DNA of 64,000 nt from Ecdyonurus torrentis (lineage: Eukaryota; Arthropoda; Insecta; Ephemeroptera; Heptageniidae), in assembly GCA_949318235.1 (NCBI GenBank), contig OX439133.1:13379646-13443645 (forward strand). Reading direction: 5' to 3'. This document shows positions 1 through 12,666 of the stretch, one piece after another. The notes under the pieces are model-generated. The model made no database searches. It saw only the letters and a list, made by a program, of their open reading frames with translations, and was not told the origin of the DNA. Positions within the stretch are counted from its first letter, which is position 1; each line of letters starts with the position of its first letter. Made by a program: the position numbers and the translations under genes.

Positions 1-1070
1 CAAATATCGTCACGTAAACTATCTCTCAATCTGGCTGGACGCGTTTCGACCTATCCGTTCCGAATATTGTATATTAATAAAATTAATATACAATAAAACA
101 TCGCGGGTTTCAGGTTCTCTTCAGCAGCCCATGGTAGTGCAATATGCTCACCTATACCGAGCATCACCGCTTGGTACGTGTGGTTCATATCGCACGCCAT
201 GTGAAAATGAGATTTAGTCAGAGCGCTTGCTGAGCAGTGTCCGCCGCACCCCCCTCCCCACATTCCCCAATGCAGAGAAGGAAGCAGCCGCGACCACTAC
301 CCCGCAAGACGACACCTGTTTCGTGATACATACTTGTATGTTTGGCGAGTCTTTGCACAGAGAGGAGAGGAAAAAGTAAAAGATGATAGAGGTTAGAGAT
401 AGAAATAAAATGCAACCAAATGTTGCATTTTTTGTATGCACTTACGTAGCTTTCGCTCTGGCATATAACTCGAATAGAATGTGAAAAATATTATTTACAA
501 AGGAAAAAAATCGACATTGCGATAAATATAAATATATGAAAAAACCATCGCGGTTAATGCTACTAATCAATAGGATAGAAATAGTACGAGAGAAACTAGA
601 GCACTTTGTATTGAAAAGTAATGCAGAGCGAAATTCTCTATTTTTATTCTCTATATTTATTTTTATTTCTATCTCTAACCTCTATCATCTTTTACTTTTT
701 CCTCTCCTCTCTGTGCAAAGACTCGCCAAACATACAAGTATGTATCACGAAACAGGTGTCGTCTTGCGGGGTAGTGGTCGCGGCTGCTTCCTTCTCTGCA
801 TTGGGGAATGTGGGGAGGGGGGTGCGGCGGACACTGCTCAGCAAGCGCTCTGACTAAATCTCATTTTCACATGGCGTGCGATATGAACCACACGTACCAA
901 GCGGTGATGCTCGGTATAGGTGAGCATATTGCACTACCATGGGCTGCTGAAGAGAACCTGAAACCCGCGATGTTTTATTGTATATTAATTTTATTAATAT
1001 ACAATATTCGGAACGGATAGGTCGAAACGCGTCCAGCCAGATTGAGAGATAGTTTACGTGACGATATTTG
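1..1070. repeat. Near-perfect inverted repeat, 410-bp arms (A/A')
   Basis: Bases 1-410 are the reverse complement of 661-1070 (paired positions sum to 1071), with almost no mismatches seen. The left arm may continue beyond the window. It lies in an INO80D intron. Open frames in the arms are mirror images of one another and are not counted as genes. Confidence 0.9.
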
Positions 1071-1306
1071 GTATGTATGGCTAGTTTTCGCACAGAATAA
1101 CCCATCCTTTTAATTTCTTTCATTAAAAAACGTCCTAGTTACAATACTAGTGAATTAATTTGAATCCCATTCCCATTATTCTATCAAAATTAGAGAATTT
1201 CGCTCTGCATTACTTTTCAATACAAAGTGCTCTAGTTTCTCTCGTACTATTTCTATCCTATTGATTAGTAGCATTAACCGCGATGGTTTTTTCATATATT
1301 TATATT
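525..1306. repeat. Second inverted repeat interleaved with the first (B/B', 116-bp arms)
   Basis: Bases 525-640 are the reverse complement of 1191-1306 (positions sum to 1831). B is in the loop of repeat A and B' is outside it, giving the order A-B-A'-B'. Related B-type ends (gatagaaat..gagagaa..tagagcac) recur at about 23570 and 24410, so B/B' are probably the termini of a dispersed MITE family. Confidence 0.85.
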
Positions 1307-1629
1307 AAATTAGAGTAGCCATACTATAATGAGGGTGGATGGTGGTGGGGGTAAAAATAAAAATATCTTAGCAGGAGCCTGTGCGATAAAAGTTAAAGAT
1401 AACCCAGATTAACGAATAAATAAATGAGTCCATATTAACTTAATTTTTTTTTTCATAGAATTTTTTATTACTTATTTTTTAAGAACAAAGTATGATGACA
1501 AGTAACATCATGCTCTGTAATTCTACTGTCTGATTTAGCATATGATCCGCGACAACAAAGTAACAAACGTGTGTCTATTATTTTACAAGTGAGAACCATA
1601 ATACTAAACATTATTTTAATATATTTCAG

Positions 1630-1852
1630 GAGCAAGAATGATATCCTTGGTCAATCCCGGTGCTGTTACTTAGACTGTAAAGAAATGTCTCTACCTTGCA
1701 CTCGTCATTGTATGACTCACATTATGTACAATGTGGACCAGTTATTATTTGAACATTGTACGGCAAAGTTTGCAGATAATACACAATGTTGCGTACCTGT
1801 CTTTGATATTCTTCATGAATTACCACTGTGTCTTGAACATGCACGCAAGAGG
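1630..1852 (+). CDS. INO80D: INO80D exon with second C3H-C3H zinc-binding domain
   Basis: First INO80D exon in the window, after acceptor tatttcag and before donor gtgagt. It begins with the last base of a split codon. Cys and His residues are spaced as in the potential DNA-binding C3H-C3H domain shared by INO80D and KANSL2. The block CTAKFADNTQC.VPVFDI is far closer to INO80D (CTAKFADGQQCSVPVFDI) than to KANSL2, which fixes the family. Confidence 0.93.
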
Positions 1853-1978
1853 GTGAGTAACATCGACTACATATATCGCTGTTGTTCTGCTATATTGACT
1901 GATGTCTACTTAACTTTGGGGGGGAAAAAATGCTGCAAATGACCTGAAATGCAAAAATCCCAAATCTGGGGTGGATCC

Positions 1979-2019
<41 letters not shown>

Positions 2020-3555
2020 CAAGGTCAAGTGAACGTCGACTAATAGAGTGGAACAACAGCAATTTATGATGGTTTCATTGATTTTTCCTTAACAAATCTG
2101 TACATATGTACATAATAAATATTAAGTAAAAATTTGACTATGAGATGATTGATGGCCTGGGGTAGAAATTATTTTTCTATCACGGCATCCCTGTTAGTCT
2201 AATGTAAGTTCATTACTATCTCCCATTCCCCAATTTTTCCTAATCTATCTAAATGTATTGATACATTTGAAAGAAAAGGATTGGAGAAAGAAGCAAGGTC
2301 CTTACCATAGTGAAGAGAGTCTCATATTTTGATAAAAATCTTACTAGTACAGAAATAAAAAACTAACACATTGGAAATATTAAGGCAAAGAACTTCAAGA
2401 GAGATGGAGTGTGTTATGTCTTCATCAGTCCTTACAAACTCTGTGAGAAACTATGAATGATTTCTGATGATAGTTTCTCTCAAAGTCTGTAAGGACTGAT
2501 GAAAGCATAAGCATAACACACTCCATCTCTCTTTGAATTTATTGCTGAAATATTTCCAATGTGTTAGTATTTTATATCTGTGCTAGCAAGATTTTCACCA
2601 AACTATGGGACTCTCTTTACTATGTTAAGGCTCTTACTGGTTTCTCCTATCCTTTTCTTTCAAATTTATCATACCTAACTGCGATGATTCATTTTCCTTA
2701 ATATATCTATGTGTTTTTCTATTTAACTATACAGAGATATTTAAAGGCGTAGAACACCTTGAACAAAAAAGCTGTGTAATATCCTAACAAACCTGAAAAT
2801 CAACATTGATTTGGCCGGAGTCATTGATTTCTAATTTATTTTACATTCACAAAATGCCACTGGCCACTGACATCACAGCTCGCCTGGTCCACGCGCGCGT
2901 AAAACACGCGAGCTGTGACGTCAGTGACCACCAGTGTCATTTTGTGAATGGAAAATAAATTAAAAATCAATGATTCCGGCTAAATCAATGTTGATTTTCA
3001 GGTTTGTTAGGATATTACACACCTTTTTTTGTTCAAGGTGTTCTGCGCCTTTAACATAATTTTCACTATGTGTATGATAGAAACCCAATTGTTGGTATGC
3101 TACTAGCTTTTTGTGGGTTATTCAAATGGAAAAGGTTGAGTCCCAATTGTTGTTATGTACTTCAAAAAATATTAAGTTGAGAGCATATTTAATGTCACCA
3201 TTGAGTCCAATCTTAAACCCTGGGTTTCCAAATTTATAACTTTCAAGTCTAGCCTAATTGGTTGAGGAGATACTGACGGACGCTGTTGTAGAGAAAATAA
3301 TTTGTAACACAGGCCAACAAAATAATAATGCACACGGAATAAATAAGTAACATGATTTATGCTGCTTTGAAAAATTACTATATTGTAGAGTACACATATT
3401 TCTATTATAAAATATTGTAGATTATTATGCTGAATATCCTAAATATTATGCTATGTAGTATAGGCCTAATCAATAAACAATAATGATGTGCTTAAATCCT
3501 GTTTTTCGTGCTCTAAACCACAAAAAGAAATCACCTAATGCTTTTTAAATGAAAT

Positions 3556-3594
<39 letters not shown>

Positions 3595-3709
3595 TAAGGG
3601 AACACGGGTTTACGAACATCATTAATATAGCATAAGTTATATTGTTGCTGCATTGAGCTAGTGTAATTATTACATGATTTTTTTTTTCCATGCATAGAGC
3701 ATTAATTTA

Positions 3710-3745
<36 letters not shown>

Positions 3746-6700
3746 GGACAATTACAACAAGAATGAGAGTAAACCTAAAAAGTCACGTCGTAAGGCTAAA
3801 ACATCGGCGATGACTCGTCCTAATAAACGAGGCAAGAAGAAGAAAAAGTCTGGTCAAACTATAGTAGCACCCCCTCCTACTACCCCCCTCATTCAACAAC
3901 AACAACAACAACAACCACAACCACAACCACAACAAATAGTGCAGCCTCAAATTCAATTGCAACAACAACAACAACAAGTGTTGGCGCAACAACCTCAACA
4001 AGTTCAGCAACAAGTTCAGCAGCAAGTTCAGATACAAATACAGCAGCCTGTTCAACAACAACAACAACAAAGAGTACCTCCTCAGTTATCAATCATTGAG
4101 CATCCACGTCAACAACAACATGTTTACCTCTCTCAACATCAAGTTATTGACAGTCCTCCTGGTATGTGATTGATTTTATTGATTTATAATGGCTAAAATG
4201 TATATTTATTATATCTACTATATACACACAACCACGATAGAAATATTTACCATTCAAAAACTCTCGCTTCATTTGCAATGTTATTCTTATGAGAAAAACA
4301 CACACTGGATTTAAATGTTAAAATATCTTATCACAATCCTGTGAACAGTCCACTGGGGTGAAATTGAAACTCCAATCATGTGCAAGCTTTCACTTTTCCC
4401 TATCTTACTAGATACAGAGCACTTTGAAAGAGGGGCTGTGATTGGCTTTCAATTTTATCCTGTTTGACTGTACTTAATTCCAATATGGTAATTCCCAAGT
4501 ATGTTAAATTAAGACAGGAACACTAAGTTTTCTACTAGCACTTTGTTAGTATTGTATTGCTAGTTTCAGAATTTCTTAAAAATTAAAAATTGTAACCTGT
4601 AATTTGTAAAATAGTAGGAGAAGCATTAGAGTACGTTGAATTTAAAATTAATAAAACTGTGTAACTTTGTAGGATACTCTAATTTATTTAGTTAATTGTG
4701 ACTTTAGATCAAATGTTCTAGCATAGACAAGTAAAGTTATATGCATATATCGATCTTGTTGCAAACAAAATGTATATCTCGTATTTTATTACGCGAAACA
4801 AAAGGTATATCTTGTATTTTGTCAGCGTAAGCAAAATGTCTTATCTCGAGCACCATCTCCATAACGTTCGGGAACAAGATAGACATTTTGCTTATGCTGA
4901 CAAAAAAACGAGATAGACATTTTGCTTTGCGTTATAAAATACAATATAGACATTTTGTTCGCAACAAGATCGATATGTATATTTTGTATTTATTTATTAT
5001 TATTAGGGTAGCCCTATTATTTAATATAATTTTCTTAAAACAAAAAATATCTTGGACTCGTCTTCACTAAAACATTGATCTCAAGTCCTAATAGACTATG
5101 AATTAGAGAATCTTTAAGTTTTATTAATATTCTATTAAACATGCTCTAATATCCTACTATTTTTCTATTATAAATTCTATTTTCAATTTTTTAACATTGT
5201 ATATAAAAGCGTCAGATGCAAATAAATCTGACATTTTATTTTTCACTTCCTTAGTAAGAGAAAATTACGCTTACAGCATATTGATAGCTCCTCAGAAAAC
5301 AGAACTATCTATAGTCTCCGCGCGCCTCAAATTTGGAACATCTGCACTCGCCACCTCTCCCAAATTTGAAGCATCTCTTACCAGCGCTCCATTACAAATG
5401 CTTCAATTTTGGGAGAGGCAGAGAGCACTGATGTTCCAAATTTGAGGTGCGCGGAGACTATACATAGTTCAGTTTTCTGCAGAGCCATCAATATGTCTTG
5501 CTCCATCCAATGTCTTACTTTTGCATCTGATGCTCTCACAAATCAACCTCACAAGTTTTTTTTTCCTTGTATTTATATTTATTTAAATTATTATTGTTCC
5601 TTAGACTTACTCCACACAGTGGGACCAATGTTGATGACCACCGAAGATTCCCAATCCCAAGAAGACATGGATCAGACAACCATGCTAGCAGCTGCACAAG
5701 AAGAAGACAGTGATAATGATATGGCAGGTCTTTTACATGAAGTTGAAGCACAAACTGGAGCACTAAGTCCAGGGACCATGTTGACTGATGAACTACCCTT
5801 AGAGTCTGAGGAATTGGCACAACAGGCATCAAGATTACTTGAGGACCACGATGATTTAGCCTCCGTCTTGTATCAGATACCAGCTGATACTCTCAATGAA
5901 CTGTTTAATGGTAAGTGTCTGATTTAATAAAAAATATAAGTTCAATGGACCATTTGCAATGAATGTTTTTTTTAATTGTAACATATTTATGATAATTGTG
6001 TCTATTAGTATCAAAAAAACACTCATTACATTTCCAATAAATGTGAGTTTTTTTTATCAGTATCAGATATGATATCACCTTTGTTGAATTTGTAAGAAGC
6101 GCTTTTTGAAACTAGTAGATTAAATTATTCTTCCATAAGAAATGCATTAAGGGTTGTCTTCAGATGGCTTGCATTTCAAAATCTAAAAAGAAAACTTCCA
6201 AACTTACTTTATGATGCCATTTGAAAGTTATTAGTAGAGACCGGATTTAAAGTTTTTCAACATTTTTTTCTGTCATATTTAGGTCACTTTTAATGAAAGA
6301 TGAGTGCGAATTGCGCAATTTTGAGTCGTTTAATACCCATTTATTTTCAACATTTTCAACATTTTTAACATTTTTCAATATTTTCAACATTTTTAATGTT
6401 TTTGCAACATTTTGCAACATTTTGCAACATTTTTGCATAATATTGCATCAAAAAAAAAAAAAAAAAACGAAAAAAACGAAAAAACGAAAAAACGAAAACA
6501 TCACAATTTTAGGGTGAAATTTTTAATTACTACATAACTTAGCTTAACATTGGAATAAGTTGGTGCCATTAAAATTTGATTTTTTTTTGTATGGTTGCTA
6601 AAATTTCAGAAAAAATCAATGTTAAAAATACATCAAATAATAATAATTGACTTGTAGAAATCCAGGTTTTAAGATATTTTTCTATCTACTTAAATTTTCA

Positions 6701-9700
6701 GTTTACAATATTTTTCAACGTTTAGTTAAAAAGTCCATATCTCTCAAATTCAAATTTTTATCCCAAAGATTTTCGTTGTTATTCAATGTACTGTATAACA
6801 ACTACCGAAAATACTACTGAATATTTTCAGAGCTCATCATAGTTGTCAGATGAGGGATTTTTTTTTAAATTACCATATAGGGTATCATGAGTTTATTTTA
6901 TTATTATTATTATTTTTTTTTTATTCACTCTGTTTTTAATTTTGAGTTAACATTATTACATGCGACGTCACCAAAAAAAAAAAATAATAATAATTGGCTT
7001 ATTAAAATATCAAAATTTCGTAATTCAAAATATTTAATGCTCTCCCCCCCCCCCCCCCCTCCCCTACATTTTGTATTAATTTTATTCTACGATTTCATTA
7101 ATAAAACAATTAAAATTGTTGTTTGTTAGCTTTTGTCATGCGTTGTCCTATATGGTGAAAAAAAAATTGAACTAAAATCAAAGTTTATGTACTTTTTTTT
7201 TTCCACCATATAGGACAACGCATGACAAAAGCTAACAAACAACAATTTTAATTGTTTTATTAATGAAATCGTAGAATAAAATTAATACAAAATATAGGGG
7301 AGGGGGGGGGGAAGAGCATTAAATACTTTGAATTACGAAATTTTGATATTTTAATAAGCCAATTATTTTATTATTTTTCTTTTTTTTTTATGACGTCGCA
7401 TGTAATAATGTTAACTCAAAATTAAAAACAGAGTGAATAAAAAAAAAATAATAATAAAATAAACTCATGATACCCTTTATGGTAATTTAAAAAAAAAATC
7501 CCTCATCTGACAACTATGATGAGCTCTGAAAATATTCAGTAGTATTTTTGGTAGTTGTTATACAGTACATTGAATAAAAACGAAAATCTTTGGGATAAAA
7601 ATTTGAATTTGAGAGATATGGACTTTTTATCTAAACGTTAAAAATATTGTAAACTGAAAATTTTAGTAGATATAGAAAAATATCTTAAAACCTGGATTTC
7701 TACAAGTCAATTATTATTATTTAATGTATTTTTAACATTGATTTTTTCTGAAATTTTAGCAACCATAAAAAAAACTTGTAAAAGTTTGTGTAATCATTGC
7801 GGAAGCATAAATAAACAATTTTTGTGCTATTTTATAAATTTCAACATTTTCAACATTTTTTAACATTTTTACCAAAAAGTCAACATTTTTCAACATTTTG
7901 CCAACATTTTTGGCTCAAAAAATCACCTTTTTTTGTGACATTTTTGTCAAAAAAATCAACATTAAATCTGGTCTCTAGTTATTAGTAACAGCTACCTATG
8001 ATAAAAATTTTAGAACTCATGACCATCAGATAAGAGAGAAAATAATTAATGAAATTAACATGGGCTCTTATGGGCCTAAAATTTCAAACATGGTGATCCC
8101 CAAAATTTTTTGCATTCTTGAAGATACCTTATCCTAATGTATCACTGCAAAACTTCAGATTTTTCTTTCTTTACAACTTTTAGTCTAATCCCGTAGGGTA
8201 GTACCTGATTTCCCGCCTTAACAAGGTTTCGATTTGATTTAAATGCAGTTCATTCATTGAAAAAAGTCCATTTAGAAAGGGAAAGAGAGGATCAATATTA
8301 AAGAAAAGGATATGGCAATATAAGCAAGGGTCTTAGCACTGTTGAAGTACTATGGAGAGGTCGAGATGTCACGTGGCACAATGTTATAGTTGTAAAGTTT
8401 ATATACAGTACGTAAATGAGAGTTTTTGTCATTACAGTGATATGTTCAATCAAAGAAGAAAATTACTTGTGCACATCATATAGAATAGAGAAAAGAATTA
8501 TAGATAGAGTAGTGTATAGTCTTGTACTAGGCAAAAACTCTCAGTGATATAAACTTTACAACTAAACTGTATGCCGTGTGAGACTTTAACCTCTCCATAA
8601 AACTTCTACTGTGATAAAGTGATTGCTGGTATTTCTATTGTTTTCTTTACTATAGTAAAAATAATTTTGGTGGGAGAGAAAAAAAAGGTGTACAGTACCT
8701 CATTTGACTATTGGTAGTACCAAGTCAGTTAACCTTTCCTTTACATTAATGCAAAAGTATTAAAAATAGGTACTGTATTTCTCAAAGTGATGCTAAACCA
8801 CACTACTTTTAGCGGGTTTGCTTACTTTCACGCATCTACGCTTATTGCGATAGCCATAGAAACACCCATCTGCATTTATCGTGACAACAGGTAAAAAAAA
8901 AACACTTCTGCACCTGTTTTCCTATGTAGAAGTGTTTTTTACCTAGAGTCGTGACAAATGTAGATGCGTGTTTCTATGGCTATCCTGATAAACGTAGAAG
9001 TGGGAAAGTAAGCAAACCCGCCAGAAGTAGAAGTGTGGTTTAGTCGCAACAGCATCAAAATACTATAACTCTACTATTTCCCAGTATATTCAACCATTTG
9101 TTGTTGTTGTTTTGTTCCAGGAGAAAAGACAGGCGAGTATGAACCTACCAGAGAAGAGACAGAAGAACTGGAACGTGCTCTTGCTGCTGTTGATAAAGAT
9201 GTAAAATCTTTAGAGAAGATGTCACGTCAACAAAATGGACCTAGTAATTCTGCCAGTACTACAACCAATATCTTGCCTTCAGAACTAGTAGACTCTATAT
9301 TGGGACCTCATCTTGTAGATGATCATACGCTTAGCTTAGCTCTCAGGCACCATCATACAGGTAATTATCACGTTCAAAGTTACTTGTAACTCAAAGTGTA
9401 TATATAGAAGGTGGTATAATTCGCCCTTTTTCTGTTGTCAAAACTCAATTCCCTTCGTAAAACTTCTAATTTTGACATATGTCATGTCATACAAAGTGAC
9501 TGTCAACAGACCCACGTGGTCTCTTGGGTACAATACATTATTACCTAGAAGAGGAGGAGGGACAACAAATGTCCTCTCTTTCGGTCACGTTGAAATTTCC
9601 CCTCTTGTTTTGATTCACCTTGTGTGATGTTTCATACCTGATGCTAACTAGGCAAACTACACTTCACCTTCTATATATACATCTTGCTTGTAACTAGAGC

Positions 9701-12635
9701 TCTGCTGTGGCTCAGTACTCGGTAGTAGCATGTAGGTATTGGTAATATATACCAATACATGAGAGCAACCCAGACTATTGCTTTGATAGCATTGATAATT
9801 TTTTGTGGTGATGTACCAGTCCATGCAAGCTAAGCATTTTTTTTTTTTTTTTGTTTTTGTTTTTGTAAACAAAAACAGTTATTTAAAACAAGTGATATCT
9901 GTGGACAATAATGCAAACTAAAATTTTCCTGGCTTCACATTAATACAATACAGAACTTGAATCTGACTATCGGTATTCCACAAGATAGTATAATAAAGAA
10001 AGATAGGCTCACTAGGGTGTTGTGACGTCACATGAATCGTTTTGCCTATAAGGTTAACATTGCTTTTTCCGGAACAAGTGACGTCACAGCTGCTAGTGAG
10101 CCCCTCCCCCCCCCCCCCCCTGGGTATTCCATACTTTTTTTAAAAAAATTAGCTTGCAAGTGCCTTTTTTTTTTGTTGAGGTAATTTTACTAAAACAAAC
10201 CTATCCCCCCCCCCCCCCCCCCCCCAACAAAACACCACATACAGTAGCATGTTTCTCAGTCTCACTGAGGACCAACCAGTAGAAAGTTAATGTTAAATTC
10301 TTTTACCTTAAATAATATTTGCTGTAAAATTGTGATAATAACCTGTATTTACCTAGACTTTTTAAACTGAACTATAATACATGACATTGACAACCCACTG
10401 TTGCTGTTTTGTTTTATTTCTTCCTTTTAATATTAAAGTAATGTTTGATATTGTTGTAGGAGGAGTTAGTAAGGAAGTTGATGTGATGAGTGGCCAGCAC
10501 TCAACATTGTTAGGTCATCATATTGCTAATACAACGACCAATGGCTTCACTAATGATCTGCACTCACAGTTACTGCCGTCTCAAGGTATGTGTTCATTTA
10601 TTTTCTATCTATAGACTCCTTGCACATCCTTGTGCTTTGTTGCCATGTTTGTGGTGCCTAATGCATTGTCTAGCATAGGGGAAACATAATTTCTCCTAAT
10701 TTTTCACATAAAAAGAGTTTATTGCAACTGAGCAAATTTTTCTCATATTCTTTGAGCTTGTTAGGAGCTAGAAATAAGGCTTTGATTGAGCTTTGGAGCT
10801 TCTTTTGCTATTTAAAAAATAAAAATGATGTTTTTCCTATGCTGGCCTGTGTATTCCTGACCAACAAATGGTGACTCTTAAATATGAGTGTAACGGGTCT
10901 ATATTAATTAATGCTTGTTATGGTACATTCAGCCTCCTCTAAATGTACCCGTCAAAGGGATAATGATAATAATAATAAAGATTTTATTGAGCAAATAAAA
11001 TACAATACAATAAAGTAATCTTGCTTTCTTTAGAAAATGGTGAATATGTGATATTAGGTGATGGCAGCATTGCCAGATTTAACCTCACACAACACCTGCA
11101 GCTCCATTAGTGAAGGTTAAATCTGGCAATGCTGCTGTCACTGAAGATCACATGTTGACCATTTTCTGAAGAAAGCGATGTGGCTTTGATGGGTGAATTT
11201 AGTACATTCATACCATAGGCGTATGAGGAAGCTACCCTCCCTCTCTTATTTGCATCCTTTTCCCTTATACTATGAACTGATATTAAAGAAAGGATCGAGA
11301 TTCCTACAAGGGCCTTACTTACCACAGTGGAAGTTATGTTGAGAGGTCGAGATCTCACAAGCAAAGAGTTATAATTATAGCTGAGAGCCTTTGTCTTCAT
11401 AAAGACATTATCAATCAAAGAGAATATTTATTTACTTGAACACATCACAGTACAAGACTACAAGCTACTCTGTGCTTAAAGGAATAGACCAGAGAAAAAA
11501 CATAAGCATTTATATCACAAAACACTTGATGGGACTTACATAAATAACATTAGTTTGTCTCAAAACCCAACAGTAACCCCGTAGCAGTGATCAGAAAATT
11601 CGATTTATGCAACCCACACAACATTTTCATACTAATTTTTGCATGTTTCCGACGTCATAAACATAAATTTTCAAGCAAATTGCATACTTTACAGTTTTTT
11701 CACACTCTCTCGTGGGGCTACATTAACGTTCTGGTAAAAAATTGTCATCAGTTTTGAAGATCCCATTTCGTGTTTATGCATTAAAAAGCACATGTTGTTT
11801 TACGTGGTCTATGGTTTTAAGTAGTTTTCTTCTTTGATTGATAATTTCATACAGACAAAAGCTCTCAGTTGCATAAACTTAATAAATAAACTGTGTGCCA
11901 CGTGAGACCTTGACCTCTCCATAGAACTTCTACTGTGGAAGGTAAGGCCAGCGCTGGTTTTTCTATCCTTTTCTTTAATATTGATCTTAACCTCAATGTT
12001 TTTTTTCTCTTAAATTGAATATAGCCATATTTATTTAACATGCCCACTCTTTTTACAATGTAAAAGCAAGGTCCATATATAAGAGATTAGATGCTCCAGG
12101 AAAAGTTTTGGCCTAGGTCGCGCAGCTTCAAGAAAATTCACCAAACACGTCATATCACCACTTGAAACTTTGTTTACCTTATCAGAGACGTAACTGGTGA
12201 ACGGCATCGTATTAGCTGAGAATCAAGTACAATCCATCGCAAAATGAAATCAAATGCGCGAATTTTGTGCTGCACTCAACCTCTTTATTATATGGACCTT
12301 GGTAGAACCTTACCTGAGTTTAACCTGGAAGTTGGATGTTGTTAAAGTTAAAAGAATAAAGGTTTCTATGAACTGTACAATAATTCTGTGGTGTATGTAT
12401 GTTGTAGACAATATGATCCAACTAGACGCGGCAGTATTCCCTCCTGATGCCATGGTCCAGCTTGATATGCAAGGACAGACGTACTTACTGCACCAAAGTG
12501 GAGGAACTCTACATCAGACTGTACCTCATACTCAAGCACAGAGCATTGTTTACCCTGCTAATGATGTATTGCATCACAATCTCATGCCACAGGTAAAAAC
12601 ATGACATTTTTCTTTTTTTTTTTTTTTAACTTTTT

Positions 12636-12666
<31 letters not shown>

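Noticed and set aside
860..990. Possible snRNA-like sequence (ttgcactaccatgg)
   Set aside because: Only a few bases resemble U1 or SRP motifs; no Sm site, no consistent fold, and the sequence is part of a transposon arm.
51..1123. Several 70-105 codon open frames in the first kilobase
   Set aside because: They are mirror copies in the arms of the inverted repeat, have no known domain, and differ only by arm orientation.
3783..4092. Leu- and Val-rich minus-strand frames opposite the Gln exon
   Set aside because: They are antisense readings of the CAA repeat in a well-supported INO80D exon.
6247..6517. KNVKNVENV-type repeat proteins
   Set aside because: Low-complexity translation of TTTTCAACATTTT repeats in the foldback element.
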